From Haloarcula sp. CBA1129 (GTDB lineage: Archaea > Halobacteriota > Halobacteria > Halobacteriales > Haloarculaceae), in assembly GCF_008729015.1 (NCBI RefSeq), contig NZ_RKSM01000001.1, positions 1,736,001 to 1,800,000 on the forward strand: a DNA stretch of 64,000 nucleotides, written 5' to 3'. A model generated the notes under the pieces. That model searched no databases and had not been told where the DNA came from. It was given only the letters and a program-made list of their open reading frames with translations. Positions 23,967 to 33,381 of the stretch are shown here, in pieces (position 1 is the first letter of the stretch; each line of letters starts with the position of its first letter). Both the position numbers and the translations under genes were made by a program.

Positions 23967-24644
23967 ATGTGGTCACAGTGTGCCAAACAAATTATGCGCC
24001 TCACGGAGGCCCGTGAAGGGAAAACCAGAACCCAGGTCCTTGCGGCCGTCGCAGACTTACAGCGGAGCGATGGCCCGCCGATCCAGAAGGACCTCGTTGA
24101 GAAGCTCCCGATGACGAAGGGTGCCGTCTCACAGAACTGCAGTAGACTCGTCGAGGAGTCACTACTGCAAGAACACGATGGCCGATATCGCGTCGATACA
24201 GGCCGTCTCCTCGATGATTATCGAGAGCACTTCGAGGAATACCTGCGGCGCGCACCACAGAGTGAGCTCTACGAGCAGGAGGTGGCAGACACCAACGAAA
24301 CCCGCACGCGGACCAAGCGCTCGGCGACCGAGTACTTCGAAGCCGACCTCCTCGAAGACATCCTCCTCACGTCGCTCGTGAGCTCGCTCGGAAAGAACAA
24401 TATCCAGACCCTCCGGGAGGTGTTCCTGTACACGGACGATGTGCTCTACCACGTCGCCTACCGTGCTGTGAGCGCGGAGACCGACGTGCCAGCAGAACTG
24501 AAACCGATCCTCAGGCTGGCGGCGTGTCTGGACGCCACTCCTGACCTGGTAGAAGAACTCGCGAACAGACACGGTCTCCACGCCGAACTCGCTGGCCAGT
24601 CGCCGGCGACCGAGATCGCCAAACACGCCTACGGAGGAGCCTAA
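23967..24644 (+). CDS. Winged-helix regulator at the head of the type I restriction operon
   Basis: A 225-residue protein with an N-terminal winged helix: MRLTEAREGKTRTQVLAAVADLQRSDGPPIQKDLVEKLPMTKGAVSQNCSRLVEESLLQEHDGRYRVDTGR, a MarR-like layout. The rest is helical (EADLLEDILLTSLVSSLGKNNIQTLREVFLYTDDVLYHVAYRAV) and unassigned. The gene lies two bases before hsdM1, so it is co-transcribed, and it is the likely controller of the restriction operon. ATG 23967 (MWSQCAKQI) is preferred over GTG 23922. An inverted repeat and a TATA box lie upstream. DNA binding at that repeat is not shown. Confidence 0.72.
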   Translation: MWSQCAKQIMRLTEAREGKTRTQVLAAVADLQRSDGPPIQKDLVEKLPMTKGAVSQNCSRLVEESLLQEHDGRYRVDTGRLLDDYREHFEEYLRRAPQSELYEQEVADTNETRTRTKRSATEYFEADLLEDILLTSLVSSLGKNNIQTLREVFLYTDDVLYHVAYRAVSAETDVPAELKPILRLAACLDATPDLVEELANRHGLHAELAGQSPATEIAKHAYGGA

Positions 24645-24646
24645 CT

Positions 24647-26152
24647 ATGTCAAAGATCACCTCGTATACTGACTCGATCACGCTGGAAGAGCTCGAAAAC
24701 CACCTGTTCGAGTGTGCGGACATCATCCGTAACACCGTCGACAAGACCGACTACAAGGACTACATTCTCCCGATGGTCTTCTACAAGACGCTCAGCGACA
24801 CGTACGAAGACCAGCGGGAGGACGTCCTCGAAGAATTCGGCGACGAGGAAATCGCCGACGACCCGAGTTTCTACGACTTCCCGATCCCCGAGGGCTACCG
24901 GTGGGCCGAACTCCTCGATACGAACAAGAACATCGACGAGTTCCTGAACGAGGCGTTCGAGGCAATTGAACGGGAGAACCCTGAGCTCCAAGACGCGTTC
25001 CGGGCCGACTATGTGAACGCCGACGCACTGGACGACGACCGCCTCAAGGATCTCGCCCACCATCTCGACACGTACAATCTGAGCGCCGAACGCGTCCCGC
25101 CGGACATGCTCGGCGAGGCGTACATGGACCTCGTGAAGCACTTCGCCAGCGAGGAGGGGAAGGAGGGCGGCGAGTTCTTCACCCCGCCGAATATCGTGAA
25201 CATGATGGTCCGGCTTCTCGCGCCCTTCGAACCGGGCGATTCGTTCCACGACCCGACCAGTGGCTCCGCCGGGATGCTCGTCGAGGCGGCCCGACACTTC
25301 CGGGAGGAGCAAGACGGCGACCCTACGAAGCTCCGGCTCACGGGCCAGGAGATGAACCCCGACGTCGCCGCTATCGCGAAGATGAACCTGTTCATCCACC
25401 GGTACGAGGGCGAGGTCGCCCGGGAGGACTCGCTTCGCAATCCGCAGTTCACGACCGGCGACGCCGACCTCGAGACGTTCGATTACGTCCTCGCCAATTT
25501 CCCGTTCTCGGCGGACTGGGCAAAAGACCAACTGCAGGAAGACAAATTTGGCCGCTTCGACTGGGCCGATAAGCTACCCCGGGCGGATCGAGGCGACTAC
25601 GCCTTCATTATGCACATGGAGGAACAGCTCAACGAAACGGGGCAGGCGGCGATCGTTGTCCCGCACGGCGTGCTGTTCCGAAAGCACGAGCAGCGGTATC
25701 GGGAGCCGATGATCGATCGCGATATCGTTGAGTCGGTGATCGGCTTACCCGAGAACCTGTTCCAAAACAACTCGATTCCGTCGGCGATTCTAGTGCTCAA
25801 TGAGAACAAGCCCGAAGAGCGAGAGGACGAAGTGCTCTTCGTTCACGCTGCGGACGAAGCCTTCTATCGGGAGCTCTCTAATCAAAACGAGCTCACGGAT
25901 GAAGGCCTTGATCACGTTGTCGAGAATTTCAACGAATGGAAAACTGAAGAGAGGGTGAGTCGTCCAGTTCCACATGAGGAAATCCGTGAGAACGACTATA
26001 ATCTCAACATCGCGTTGTATGTCGACACAACGGAACCAGAAGAGGACATCAATGTGAGTGAAGAAGTCAAACAACTCCGCGAATTGCGATCAGAGCGGAA
26101 CCGGATAGAGAGTCGTATGGATGAACATGTGGAGGTGTTGGGCTATGAGTGA
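24647..26152 (+). CDS. hsdM: Type I restriction-modification methyltransferase subunit HsdM, copy 1
   Basis: A 501-residue N6-adenine methyltransferase. The N-terminal helical domain (LEELENHLFECADIIRNTVDKTDYKDYILPMVFYKTLSDTY) is typical of HsdM. Motif I is DPTSGSAGML at about 202-211 (SAM binding) and motif IV is NFPFS at about 283, where the usual second Pro is Phe. It methylates one strand of the target with HsdS and HsdR as partners. The downstream hsdS start overlaps its stop by 8 bases. Codon use and GC are high until about 25700 and then drop, which suggests a recombination point near the 3' end. A second, different HsdM is encoded after hsdS. Confidence 0.94.
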   Translation: MSKITSYTDSITLEELENHLFECADIIRNTVDKTDYKDYILPMVFYKTLSDTYEDQREDVLEEFGDEEIADDPSFYDFPIPEGYRWAELLDTNKNIDEFLNEAFEAIERENPELQDAFRADYVNADALDDDRLKDLAHHLDTYNLSAERVPPDMLGEAYMDLVKHFASEEGKEGGEFFTPPNIVNMMVRLLAPFEPGDSFHDPTSGSAGMLVEAARHFREEQDGDPTKLRLTGQEMNPDVAAIAKMNLFIHRYEGEVAREDSLRNPQFTTGDADLETFDYVLANFPFSADWAKDQLQEDKFGRFDWADKLPRADRGDYAFIMHMEEQLNETGQAAIVVPHGVLFRKHEQRYREPMIDRDIVESVIGLPENLFQNNSIPSAILVLNENKPEEREDEVLFVHAADEAFYRELSNQNELTDEGLDHVVENFNEWKTEERVSRPVPHEEIRENDYNLNIALYVDTTEPEEDINVSEEVKQLRELRSERNRIESRMDEHVEVLGYE

Positions 26153-27422
26153 CGACGCAAGCCAGCAGGCAAGTCTCGATGAGATCGTGGATGAACACTC
26201 TGGAGAGTCAAGCGAAACAGTAGATGCCGGTAAAATCCAAGAAATAGACGATTCACCTGTTGAGGGTTGGGATCTACGCCGGCTGGGGGAGATAATATCA
26301 CTAGAGTACGGCGAGAACCTTACAGAAGACGAGCGGGATGGGGGAAAATATCCGGTATACGGCTCTAATGGGCAGGTCGGTAGTCATTCAGAAGCGTACG
26401 TTGATCGTCCTGGAATAATAGTCGGCCGGAAGGGATCAATTGGTGAATTGAAATTTTCTGAGAAACCCTTCTATCCGATCGATACGACTTATTACATTAG
26501 CCAGGAAGAGACAGACGAAAATCTTCGGTTCGTATATTATCTCCTTGAAAACGTACAATTGAGTAGACTAAACGCGGCCTCAGCAGTCCCTGGGCTAAAC
26601 AGAAATGACGCATACAGTCTAAAAGGACTGATTCCACCACTGGAGGAGCAGCGTAAGATAGCAAGTATCCTCTATAACGTCGAGCAAGCGATACAGAAGA
26701 CGGATGAAATAGCCTCTCAGACTAAACGAGTGAAAAAAGGAGCTATGCAAGACTTATTCACAGAAGGATACTATGACCACGATGAATTTGTAGATACCAG
26801 AGCCGGAAAGATACCTGCATCGTGGGATGTGGATAAAATAAAGAATCGTACAGAACTCATCTCTGGAGCTCACGTTAAGTCTGATTTAGTTTATGAGGAT
26901 GATTCCCTCACTCCCTATCTCACAGGACCTGATGATTTTGATGAATTTGGCTTTACTGTAACAAAATACACGAACGAGCCGACCAAATTCTGCGAACCAG
27001 ACGATACATTAGTGACTGTGAAAGGTTCTGGATGTGGTAAATCCACATTTGCAAACCAACGTGCTTGTATTAGCCGACAGCTGAAGGCCCTTCGCCCCAA
27101 GAGCGGATTGGATCCTCTATATCTGTTCTACTTCATGAAAACGAAGCAGAATTATCTTGAAACTCTCGCTGAAGGCTCAGCTATACCGGGTTTATCTAAT
27201 TCCCATTTGGTAGCCTTGGATATACCTATTCCGAGCACAGAAGAACAGCAGAAAATAGCGGAAACTCTTCGAGAATTCGATCATCAAGTTGAAGCTAATA
27301 ACAGATACAAATCGCAGCTTAAACGCCTTAAGCGCGGTCTGATGCGAGAGCTTCTCACCGGTGAAGTACGTACTAATAACCGCGATATTAACGTGCTTCC
27401 AGAGGTAGAAACCCATGGATAG
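26145..27422 (+). CDS. hsdS: Type I specificity subunit HsdS
   Basis: A 425-residue protein with two target-recognition domains separated by conserved helices: GWDLRRLGEIISLEYGENL then IPPLEEQRKIASILYNVEQAIQKT, and IPASWDVDKIKNRTELISGAHVKSDL then IPSTEEQQKIAETLREFDHQVEANNRYKSQLKRLKRGLMRELLTGEV. Each TRD reads one half of a bipartite target. The protein determines DNA sequence specificity. ATG 26145 overlaps the hsdM1 stop; the next hsdM2 start overlaps the hsdS stop by 8 bases. GC is much lower than in hsdM1 and hsdR, which is common for exchanged specificity genes. Confidence 0.94.
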   Translation: MSDDASQQASLDEIVDEHSGESSETVDAGKIQEIDDSPVEGWDLRRLGEIISLEYGENLTEDERDGGKYPVYGSNGQVGSHSEAYVDRPGIIVGRKGSIGELKFSEKPFYPIDTTYYISQEETDENLRFVYYLLENVQLSRLNAASAVPGLNRNDAYSLKGLIPPLEEQRKIASILYNVEQAIQKTDEIASQTKRVKKGAMQDLFTEGYYDHDEFVDTRAGKIPASWDVDKIKNRTELISGAHVKSDLVYEDDSLTPYLTGPDDFDEFGFTVTKYTNEPTKFCEPDDTLVTVKGSGCGKSTFANQRACISRQLKALRPKSGLDPLYLFYFMKTKQNYLETLAEGSAIPGLSNSHLVALDIPIPSTEEQQKIAETLREFDHQVEANNRYKSQLKRLKRGLMRELLTGEVRTNNRDINVLPEVETHG

Positions 27423-28932
27423 TACACACCGTGCGCTTTCTGATGGTGGATCCAACGCTTTAGTCGATGTTTTCGAAGACTGCATCGACGAGATGAAAGA
27501 TGACGACGGGATAGACAAGACTGAATATAGAGAGTTTCTACTCCCACTCATCTTTTATAAAGCAGCTAATGATACCTATCGGGACGAGTATGAGGATGCT
27601 GTCACAGACTTTGGCGAAGAGATAGCAAATGAGGATCCTGCCTTCTATCGGCTTCAAATCCCCGACGGCTATCTCTGGGAAGATCTACTGGCTACAAATA
27701 AGCGAGTTGATGAGACTCTTAATCAAGCACTTGAGGAGTTCGAAGAACTGAATCAGGACCTTGGGCTATCTTTTGAAGTCGACTATCTATCATTTGAAAC
27801 CGATGAGTCAACGTTAAAAACGCTGTTACAAGAATTAGACGCGGTTAATATCAGTGTCGAGAATGTTGATTATAACGCTGTCTCAGACGCGTATATGGCG
27901 CTAATTCGGAGATTTGCAAAGGAAGAAGATCGAGATGCCGGCGAGTTCTATCAACCTGAAGAAGTAATTGAGATGGTCGTCCGGATGTTGTCCCCGTTCG
28001 AAAATGGCGACTCGTTCTACGACCCGACTACAGGCTCTGGAGATATGCTTGTCGGTGTGGCAAGCCACTATCGAGACGAAGGTAAAGAACCTAATAAACT
28101 GACTTTTGTCGGCCAAGAGTCAATAAAAGGGATGACTGAGGCTGCGAATCTCAACTTCTTTTTGAACGATATTGAAGCAGAGATTGAAGCAGCAGATCCG
28201 CTGGATGATCCGATGCGAACAAGCGGCGGATCGCTGCGCGAGTTTGATTATGTCCTTACCAACTTTCCCTACTCCGAGGATTGGAATAAGTCCGCACTGA
28301 AGGATGACACTAGATTCGGTTATGTCGACAAAGACCCACGCAAGAACCGCGCGGATTACGCTTACATCTTGCATATGTTCAGTAGTCTGAACGAGACGGG
28401 ACAGCTAGCTACGCTAGCACCGCAGGGTGTCCTCTTCAGAGATGGCGAGTCCCCATTCCGAGAGTTTCTGATCAACGAGGACCTCGTCGAAGCAGTGATC
28501 AATCTACCGAAAAAATTATTTGGCGAAGATACGGGCATCGCTCCGACCATTCTTTTCCTGAATAAAGACAAACCCGAAAAGCGTGATAAGGAAGTACTGT
28601 TCCTCAATACCGCACACGAGGATTTCTACCGAGAACTCGATAACGAAAATCAGCTAACTCCAGAAGGTGTCGATAGAGCAGTTGAGATATTCAACGAGTG
28701 GGAGTCAGAAGAACGCAAATCGAGGGTAGTCGATGTCGAGGAAATAGAAGAAACGGACTATAATCTCAATCTTGCTCTCTACGTAGATACCACAGAACCA
28801 GAGGAGGACCTCGATACAGTAGCCGAGGCACAACAGTTAGCCAAACTCGAAACCGAACTCTCGGAGATACGCGACCGGATGAAGCACGATCTCCGGGAGC
28901 TGTATGGCGAGGGAGTAAACCAGTATGAGTGA
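27415..28932 (+). CDS. hsdM: Type I methyltransferase subunit HsdM, second and divergent copy
   Basis: A 505-residue protein homologous to the first HsdM over its whole length, with the same motif positions: DPTTGSGDML at about 203-212 and NFPYS at about 283. The N-terminal KTEYREFLLPLIFYKAANDTYRDEYEDAV and the C-terminal DYNLNLALYVDTTEPEED are shared with copy 1 (DYNLNIALYVDTTEPEED). Both copies look intact, so the enzyme could contain an HsdM heterodimer instead of the usual homodimer, or the two could be alternatives. The GC is low, like hsdS, and unlike hsdM1 and hsdR. The hsdR start overlaps its stop by 8 bases. Confidence 0.93.
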   Translation: MDSTHRALSDGGSNALVDVFEDCIDEMKDDDGIDKTEYREFLLPLIFYKAANDTYRDEYEDAVTDFGEEIANEDPAFYRLQIPDGYLWEDLLATNKRVDETLNQALEEFEELNQDLGLSFEVDYLSFETDESTLKTLLQELDAVNISVENVDYNAVSDAYMALIRRFAKEEDRDAGEFYQPEEVIEMVVRMLSPFENGDSFYDPTTGSGDMLVGVASHYRDEGKEPNKLTFVGQESIKGMTEAANLNFFLNDIEAEIEAADPLDDPMRTSGGSLREFDYVLTNFPYSEDWNKSALKDDTRFGYVDKDPRKNRADYAYILHMFSSLNETGQLATLAPQGVLFRDGESPFREFLINEDLVEAVINLPKKLFGEDTGIAPTILFLNKDKPEKRDKEVLFLNTAHEDFYRELDNENQLTPEGVDRAVEIFNEWESEERKSRVVDVEEIEETDYNLNLALYVDTTEPEEDLDTVAEAQQLAKLETELSEIRDRMKHDLRELYGEGVNQYE

Positions 28933-31894
28933 CACCAGTCCCGAACCCGTCGAAACGCCCAGCGAAACCGGCGTCGAGATCGATGTCCTCCAGTGGCTCG
29001 ACGAGATGGGCTGGGAGACGTACGGGAAAGACGGCGGCTACGGCGCAACCGTCTTAGACCAGCAGTACGACCGCGATCTGTCCGAGGTCGTCTACTGGGA
29101 CATCCTCAAAGAGCAGCTCATCGCGCTGAACGAGAAGATGGATGAGAGGGAGGCCGACCGCTTTCTCAACTCGTTGCAGCGGGAACTTCGGACCGAGAAC
29201 CTCGTCGCGGCCAACGAGAAATTCACCCAGCTCCTCAGAAACGGGAAGAAGCACACCTACGACGACGGGGAGACCGAATACATCACTCTCGTCGATTTCC
29301 AGGATCTCGACACAAATCGGTGGACCGCGGCCAACCAGTTCCGCGTCCACCGGGAGAAGGCGATCCGTCCCGACGTCGTCTGTTTCGTCAACGGCATCCC
29401 GCTCGTCGTCTGGGAACTCAAGTCGGCTACCCAGGGGAACACCTACCAAGACGCGATCACGGACCTCGTTTCGTATCAGGACGATGTGCCCCGGCTCTTC
29501 GTCCCGGTGCTGTTCAACGTCGCTGCCGACGACCTCGAGTTCAGGTATGGCTCCGTGAACGCGCCGGCGGAGCACTACTACCCCTGGCGCGATGACGACA
29601 CGGACCTCGGCAACGACCTCAAAGAGGCGGTCTTCGCGCTCTTCCAGAAGCAGGTGCTGGCGGATCTCCTCGACAGGTACGTATTCTACGAGGAGGCGGC
29701 CGGCGGCGATCTCAAGATCGTGCCGCGATACATGCAGTACTACGCGACCGAGGCGATCCTCGACCGCGTCGAGGATCCGGACAATAATAGCGGGCTCGTC
29801 TGGCACACTCAAGGGAGCGGAAAGTCGTATACGATGGTCTTCGCGGCCTGGAACCTGCTGGAGCGGAGCTTCCTCGACAATCCGCAGGTCCTTCTCGTCG
29901 TAGACACCGACAAGCTCAGGACCCAAATGGAGAACACTCTCTCTAACATCGAGTTCCCGCGGTTCGAGGTCGCGGAGAGTATGGATCACCTGCAGGAGCT
30001 GCTCGAAGAGGGCAGCAGCAAGCTCGTGCTCACCACGATCCAGATGTTTGAGGACGTCGACGCCGAGGTCCAGACGAACGATGAAACCGTCGTGTTCGTC
30101 GACGAGGCCCACCGGTATATGGAGAAAGACCTCGGGATAAGCCTCCAGGCGGCCATCCCCGACGCCCAGCACTTCGGCTTCACTGGTACGCCCGTCCGAG
30201 AAGAGGAGCGAGACACCTTCGACAACTATTCGCCAGAAGGAGAGGAGACGCTTCACCAGTATTCGATCAAGGACGGGATCGACGACGGCGTCGTTCTCCC
30301 GGTGCATTTCGACGTGCGACAGCAGGAGTGGGAGATCGACGAATCCGCGCTCGACGAAGAGTTCGAACGCTCCTTCGCTGATCTCGACGTCGAGGAGAAA
30401 AGCGAGATCATCCGCAAGCACGTCACGCGCTCCGAACTCGCAGAGCTACGGCCGCGCGTCGAGAACGTCGTACTCGATATCGTTGACCACTACGAGGAGA
30501 AGGTCGAGCCCAACGGCTGGAAATCGATGGTCGTCACACCAACCCGTCGCGCGGCGGCGCTGTACGGCGAGGAACTCCAGAAGCTCCGCGACCCCGAGGA
30601 TATCGAGGTCCTCGTGACCTCGCAGGGTGACGACGAGAAGCTCATTCAGAAGTTCCACACGACGAAAGAACAGCGGGAGTCGATCGTCCAGCGGTTCAAG
30701 AACCCGGACGAATACGAGGACGACCCGAAGATCCTCGTCGTCTGTGATATGCTCCTCACGGGCTTCGACGCCCCGCTCCTGAAGACGATGTATCTCGACC
30801 GGAATCTCAAGAATCACAATCTCCTCCAAGCGATCGCCCGCACCAATCGGCCCGCCGACGGCAAGGTGAACGGCGAGATCGTCGATTACGCGGGAGTCTT
30901 TGCGAGCGGCAACATCGAAGACGCACTCGAGTACGACGCCGAAACGCGCAACCACGCAGCGAAGGACGTCGACGAACTCCTCGACGACTTCGAGGACCTC
31001 CTCGCAGAGACGATGAATATCTTCGAGGACGTCGAGAAGGTCGACAGCCAGGAGGCAGTGAACAACGCCGTTGCGCTCGCGAACGAACACAGGGCGGAAT
31101 TCGAAGACAACTACGCCCGATTGCAGGACATGTACGAGTCGATCGCCCCCGACAAACGGCTGGAGACACGGGGACTGCGGGACCCGTATCAGTGGCTCAA
31201 CCGGATCCACCTTGCCTACAGGCGGAGTCAGCGCGACCCGGACCCCGAAGAGGACGTGCGGGAGAAGACGCTGGAGATCATCGAAGAGAACGTCGACGTC
31301 GGCGAAATCAAGAACAATACGCCGATCTACAAGATCAGCGAAGAGCACCTCGAGAAGGTCCAGGACCTGGAGCCGAAGGCGAAGGCCACCGAGATCGCCC
31401 ATGCCACGCAGGACCACCTGCAGGGCCGCCGAACCACGAATCCCCGGTACCAGCGCATTAGTCAGCGCGTCGAGCAGCTGGTGAACGATTGGCGGTCGGG
31501 TGAACTGGAGGCACCGGAAGTCGCAGAAGAACTCGAAGAGGCCGAGAAAGAGGCTCTCGCTGTTGGTGAGCAACGGGACAAACTCGATATGTCCGAGACG
31601 GAGTTTGCAGTCTACTCCGCTCTCACGGACAGCTACGATGTTGCGGATGATGAAGCCGCTACGATTGCTGCGAACATCCTCGACGGCTTCGAGGAGATCG
31701 ATACCGGCTTCGACGGCTGGCATATGAGTGACCGTGTTCGGAAGGAGATCCGCCAGACGGTGATTCGCACACTGGTGGGCGAGCACGACCGGAAGGACCT
31801 CTACGACAAAGAAGGGCTAGTCAGAGAGATTGTCGAGTACCTGATCCGCAACGAACAGGCCGAGCCCGACGAGTCTGCACCAACGGGAGGGTAA
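28925..31894 (+). CDS. hsdR: Type I restriction endonuclease/translocase HsdR
   Basis: A 989-residue protein with an N-terminal nuclease domain (RPDVVCFVNGIPLVVWELKSATQ near residues 147-170: PD, then E-x-K), Walker A HTQGSGKS near 293-300, DEAH-type motor motif VVFVDEAHRY near 389, a motif III-like FGFTGTP and a C-terminal helical region for binding the HsdM/HsdS core. It translocates DNA and cuts at a distance from the target. High GC contrasts with hsdS-hsdM2. A YgjP-type metallopeptidase gene starts two bases after its stop codon, so it is likely co-expressed. Confidence 0.95.
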   Translation: MSDTSPEPVETPSETGVEIDVLQWLDEMGWETYGKDGGYGATVLDQQYDRDLSEVVYWDILKEQLIALNEKMDEREADRFLNSLQRELRTENLVAANEKFTQLLRNGKKHTYDDGETEYITLVDFQDLDTNRWTAANQFRVHREKAIRPDVVCFVNGIPLVVWELKSATQGNTYQDAITDLVSYQDDVPRLFVPVLFNVAADDLEFRYGSVNAPAEHYYPWRDDDTDLGNDLKEAVFALFQKQVLADLLDRYVFYEEAAGGDLKIVPRYMQYYATEAILDRVEDPDNNSGLVWHTQGSGKSYTMVFAAWNLLERSFLDNPQVLLVVDTDKLRTQMENTLSNIEFPRFEVAESMDHLQELLEEGSSKLVLTTIQMFEDVDAEVQTNDETVVFVDEAHRYMEKDLGISLQAAIPDAQHFGFTGTPVREEERDTFDNYSPEGEETLHQYSIKDGIDDGVVLPVHFDVRQQEWEIDESALDEEFERSFADLDVEEKSEIIRKHVTRSELAELRPRVENVVLDIVDHYEEKVEPNGWKSMVVTPTRRAAALYGEELQKLRDPEDIEVLVTSQGDDEKLIQKFHTTKEQRESIVQRFKNPDEYEDDPKILVVCDMLLTGFDAPLLKTMYLDRNLKNHNLLQAIARTNRPADGKVNGEIVDYAGVFASGNIEDALEYDAETRNHAAKDVDELLDDFEDLLAETMNIFEDVEKVDSQEAVNNAVALANEHRAEFEDNYARLQDMYESIAPDKRLETRGLRDPYQWLNRIHLAYRRSQRDPDPEEDVREKTLEIIEENVDVGEIKNNTPIYKISEEHLEKVQDLEPKAKATEIAHATQDHLQGRRTTNPRYQRISQRVEQLVNDWRSGELEAPEVAEELEEAEKEALAVGEQRDKLDMSETEFAVYSALTDSYDVADDEAATIAANILDGFEEIDTGFDGWHMSDRVRKEIRQTVIRTLVGEHDRKDLYDKEGLVREIVEYLIRNEQAEPDESAPTGG

Positions 31895-31895
31895 C

Positions 31896-32627
31896 ATGGG
31901 TGTGGGCAATACGAGGGCCACAGCTAAAATCGAGATCGCCGGCGAACAGATCGAGTATCGGGTGGTCGAGAGCGCTGACGCGACCCAACCCCGGATCGAC
32001 GTCGACATTCACGAGGTCAAAGTGGTCATCCCGGAGGATGGCGCCGTCGACCCGCACGAATTCGTTCGCGAGAACACCGACTGGCTCGCTCGGAAATGGC
32101 GCAAGTACGACGAGTACCGTGACCGTGCCCCGGACAGGACGTTTGAACCCGGCGAGACGTTCCCGTACCAAGGTGACGACCACACTCTTCGCGTCCGGGA
32201 CGTGGATGAACACGAAATCACCGACGAGGAGATCGTTCTGGCCAAATATGCCGTCCAGGAGTCATCCATCCAAGACGAGTTAGAGGCGCTCTTTCGAGAG
32301 CAGGCCCGGACACTCTTCGAGGAAGTAGCAGCGGAGCACGCCGACGAAATGGGTGTTGAGTACGAGGGGCTGGCCGTACGGAACCAGCGAACGCGATGGG
32401 GAAGCTGCTCCCCAAAACAGAACCTGAGCTTCAACTGGCGACTCATTATGGCGCCGCCAGAGATCGCAGAGTACGTCGTCGTACACGAACTCGTCCACCT
32501 ACGGGAGCAGAATCACACCAACCGCTTCTGGCGTATCGTCCGCGAGCAGCTCCCGGATTACCGCGAACGGGCCAACTGGTTAGAAGAGCACAGTGTAGAC
32601 CTCATCTTTACCGAGGCCGATCTGTAG
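31896..32627 (+). CDS. YgjP/SprT-like zinc metallopeptidase
   Basis: A 243-residue protein of the DUF45/YgjP type: AVRNQRTRWGSCSPKQNLSFNWRLIMAPPEIAEYVVVHELVHLREQNHTNRFWRIV. The HELVH motif (about 196-200) with a third His in HTNRFW is a zinc metallopeptidase site. Such a gene often follows hsdR in type I operons. Possible roles are control of the restriction subunit by proteolysis or processing of DNA-protein complexes; both are inference. ATG 31896 lies two bases after the hsdR stop. Confidence 0.9.
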   Translation: MGVGNTRATAKIEIAGEQIEYRVVESADATQPRIDVDIHEVKVVIPEDGAVDPHEFVRENTDWLARKWRKYDEYRDRAPDRTFEPGETFPYQGDDHTLRVRDVDEHEITDEEIVLAKYAVQESSIQDELEALFREQARTLFEEVAAEHADEMGVEYEGLAVRNQRTRWGSCSPKQNLSFNWRLIMAPPEIAEYVVVHELVHLREQNHTNRFWRIVREQLPDYRERANWLEEHSVDLIFTEADL

Positions 32628-32659
32628 GTAGAGCCGCGGTTCAGCGTCCGCCCCAGCAA

Positions 32660-33193
32660 TTAGTCAAGATGGGAGGCCAGACGCTCGACCGCCTCTCGCG
32701 CTGTCGCTTCAGACATCGTCCCGCCGATGATGATCTTTCCGCTGGAGAATACGAGGAGCGTGACGTCAAGTTCTGGCGGTCGGTAAATCAGGGCAGGGAA
32801 CTGTTCCGGTTCGTATTCAGTTTGCTCGAGGCCGAGCTTGAGTACTAGCCGTTCTAAGTCGATACTCCGATCAAATGTCTCCATAAAGACGGCCGTTCGT
32901 TGCTCAAAGGAGTAATCAGGAACCTCGAGCCCAATCTCATCCAGCAGGTCAAGTAACCGACTCTGTGCTGCCCCAAGATCCGCTTCGGTCTTTGCCCCTC
33001 TAATTTGGATAGTGCCGGTCCGATAGAATTGATACGCAGCGCCATCCGGATCAAGCCGGACAGTAACCATTCCAGACCCGCTGAAATTCGCTGCGACGTC
33101 GTGGTCTACAGCCTCCTGTAGAGCGTCGACAAAGACATCGAGATCAAGCTCACGACCGAGCGAGCCTGAGCCCATCGTACTAACAATCTCCAT
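32660..33193 (-). CDS. tbp: Divergent TATA-box-binding protein, copy A
   Basis: A 177-residue protein with the TBP two-repeat fold. Repeat 2 is intact: EYEPEQFPALIYRPPELDVTLLVFSSGKIIIGGTMSEATAREAVERL, with the QFPxLIY and FSSGK Phe residues that kink DNA. Repeat 1 keeps ELDLDVFVDALQEAV and FYRTGTIQIRGAKTEADL but lacks the QFPGL segment (MVTVRLDPDGA instead), so the saddle is asymmetric. It is about the normal TBP length. TBP recruits TFB and RNA polymerase to TATA boxes. The gene lies downstream of the restriction operon on the opposite strand, and an inverted repeat at 33290 lies upstream of it. It may direct a distinct set of promoters. Confidence 0.88.
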   Translation of the reverse strand: MEIVSTMGSGSLGRELDLDVFVDALQEAVDHDVAANFSGSGMVTVRLDPDGAAYQFYRTGTIQIRGAKTEADLGAAQSRLLDLLDEIGLEVPDYSFEQRTAVFMETFDRSIDLERLVLKLGLEQTEYEPEQFPALIYRPPELDVTLLVFSSGKIIIGGTMSEATAREAVERLASHLD

Positions 33194-33289
33194 CAGTCAA
33201 GTTGTCACCTACTACCCCCACCGTCTGCTTATGTATTGTTGAATCGCAAAGTGGTATCTGAGGAAAGGAACGGTATAGCAATGGTCGTG

Positions 33290-33336
33290 TCTTACCTAAC
33301 AATAGTCGCTACTTCGTATACACTTGTTTGGTAAGA
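33290..33336. repeat. Second-type inverted repeat before the TBP copy A gene
   Basis: TCTTACCTAACA (33290-33301) and TGTTTGGTAAGA (33325-33336) match at 11 of 12 positions, and at 12 of 13 with the flanking G/C. The spacer is 23 bases. It matches the element before the hsd operon at 23811. Confidence 0.75.
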
Positions 33337-33381
33337 CAGTCAGCGAAGCGCCGATCCACATCGCATTTCGAGAGGAACCAT

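Noticed and set aside
29054-30421. 455-residue open frame on the minus strand
   Set aside because: It lies entirely within hsdR, has the amino-acid bias of an antisense shadow in high-GC DNA and has no domain; hsdR is well supported by motifs.
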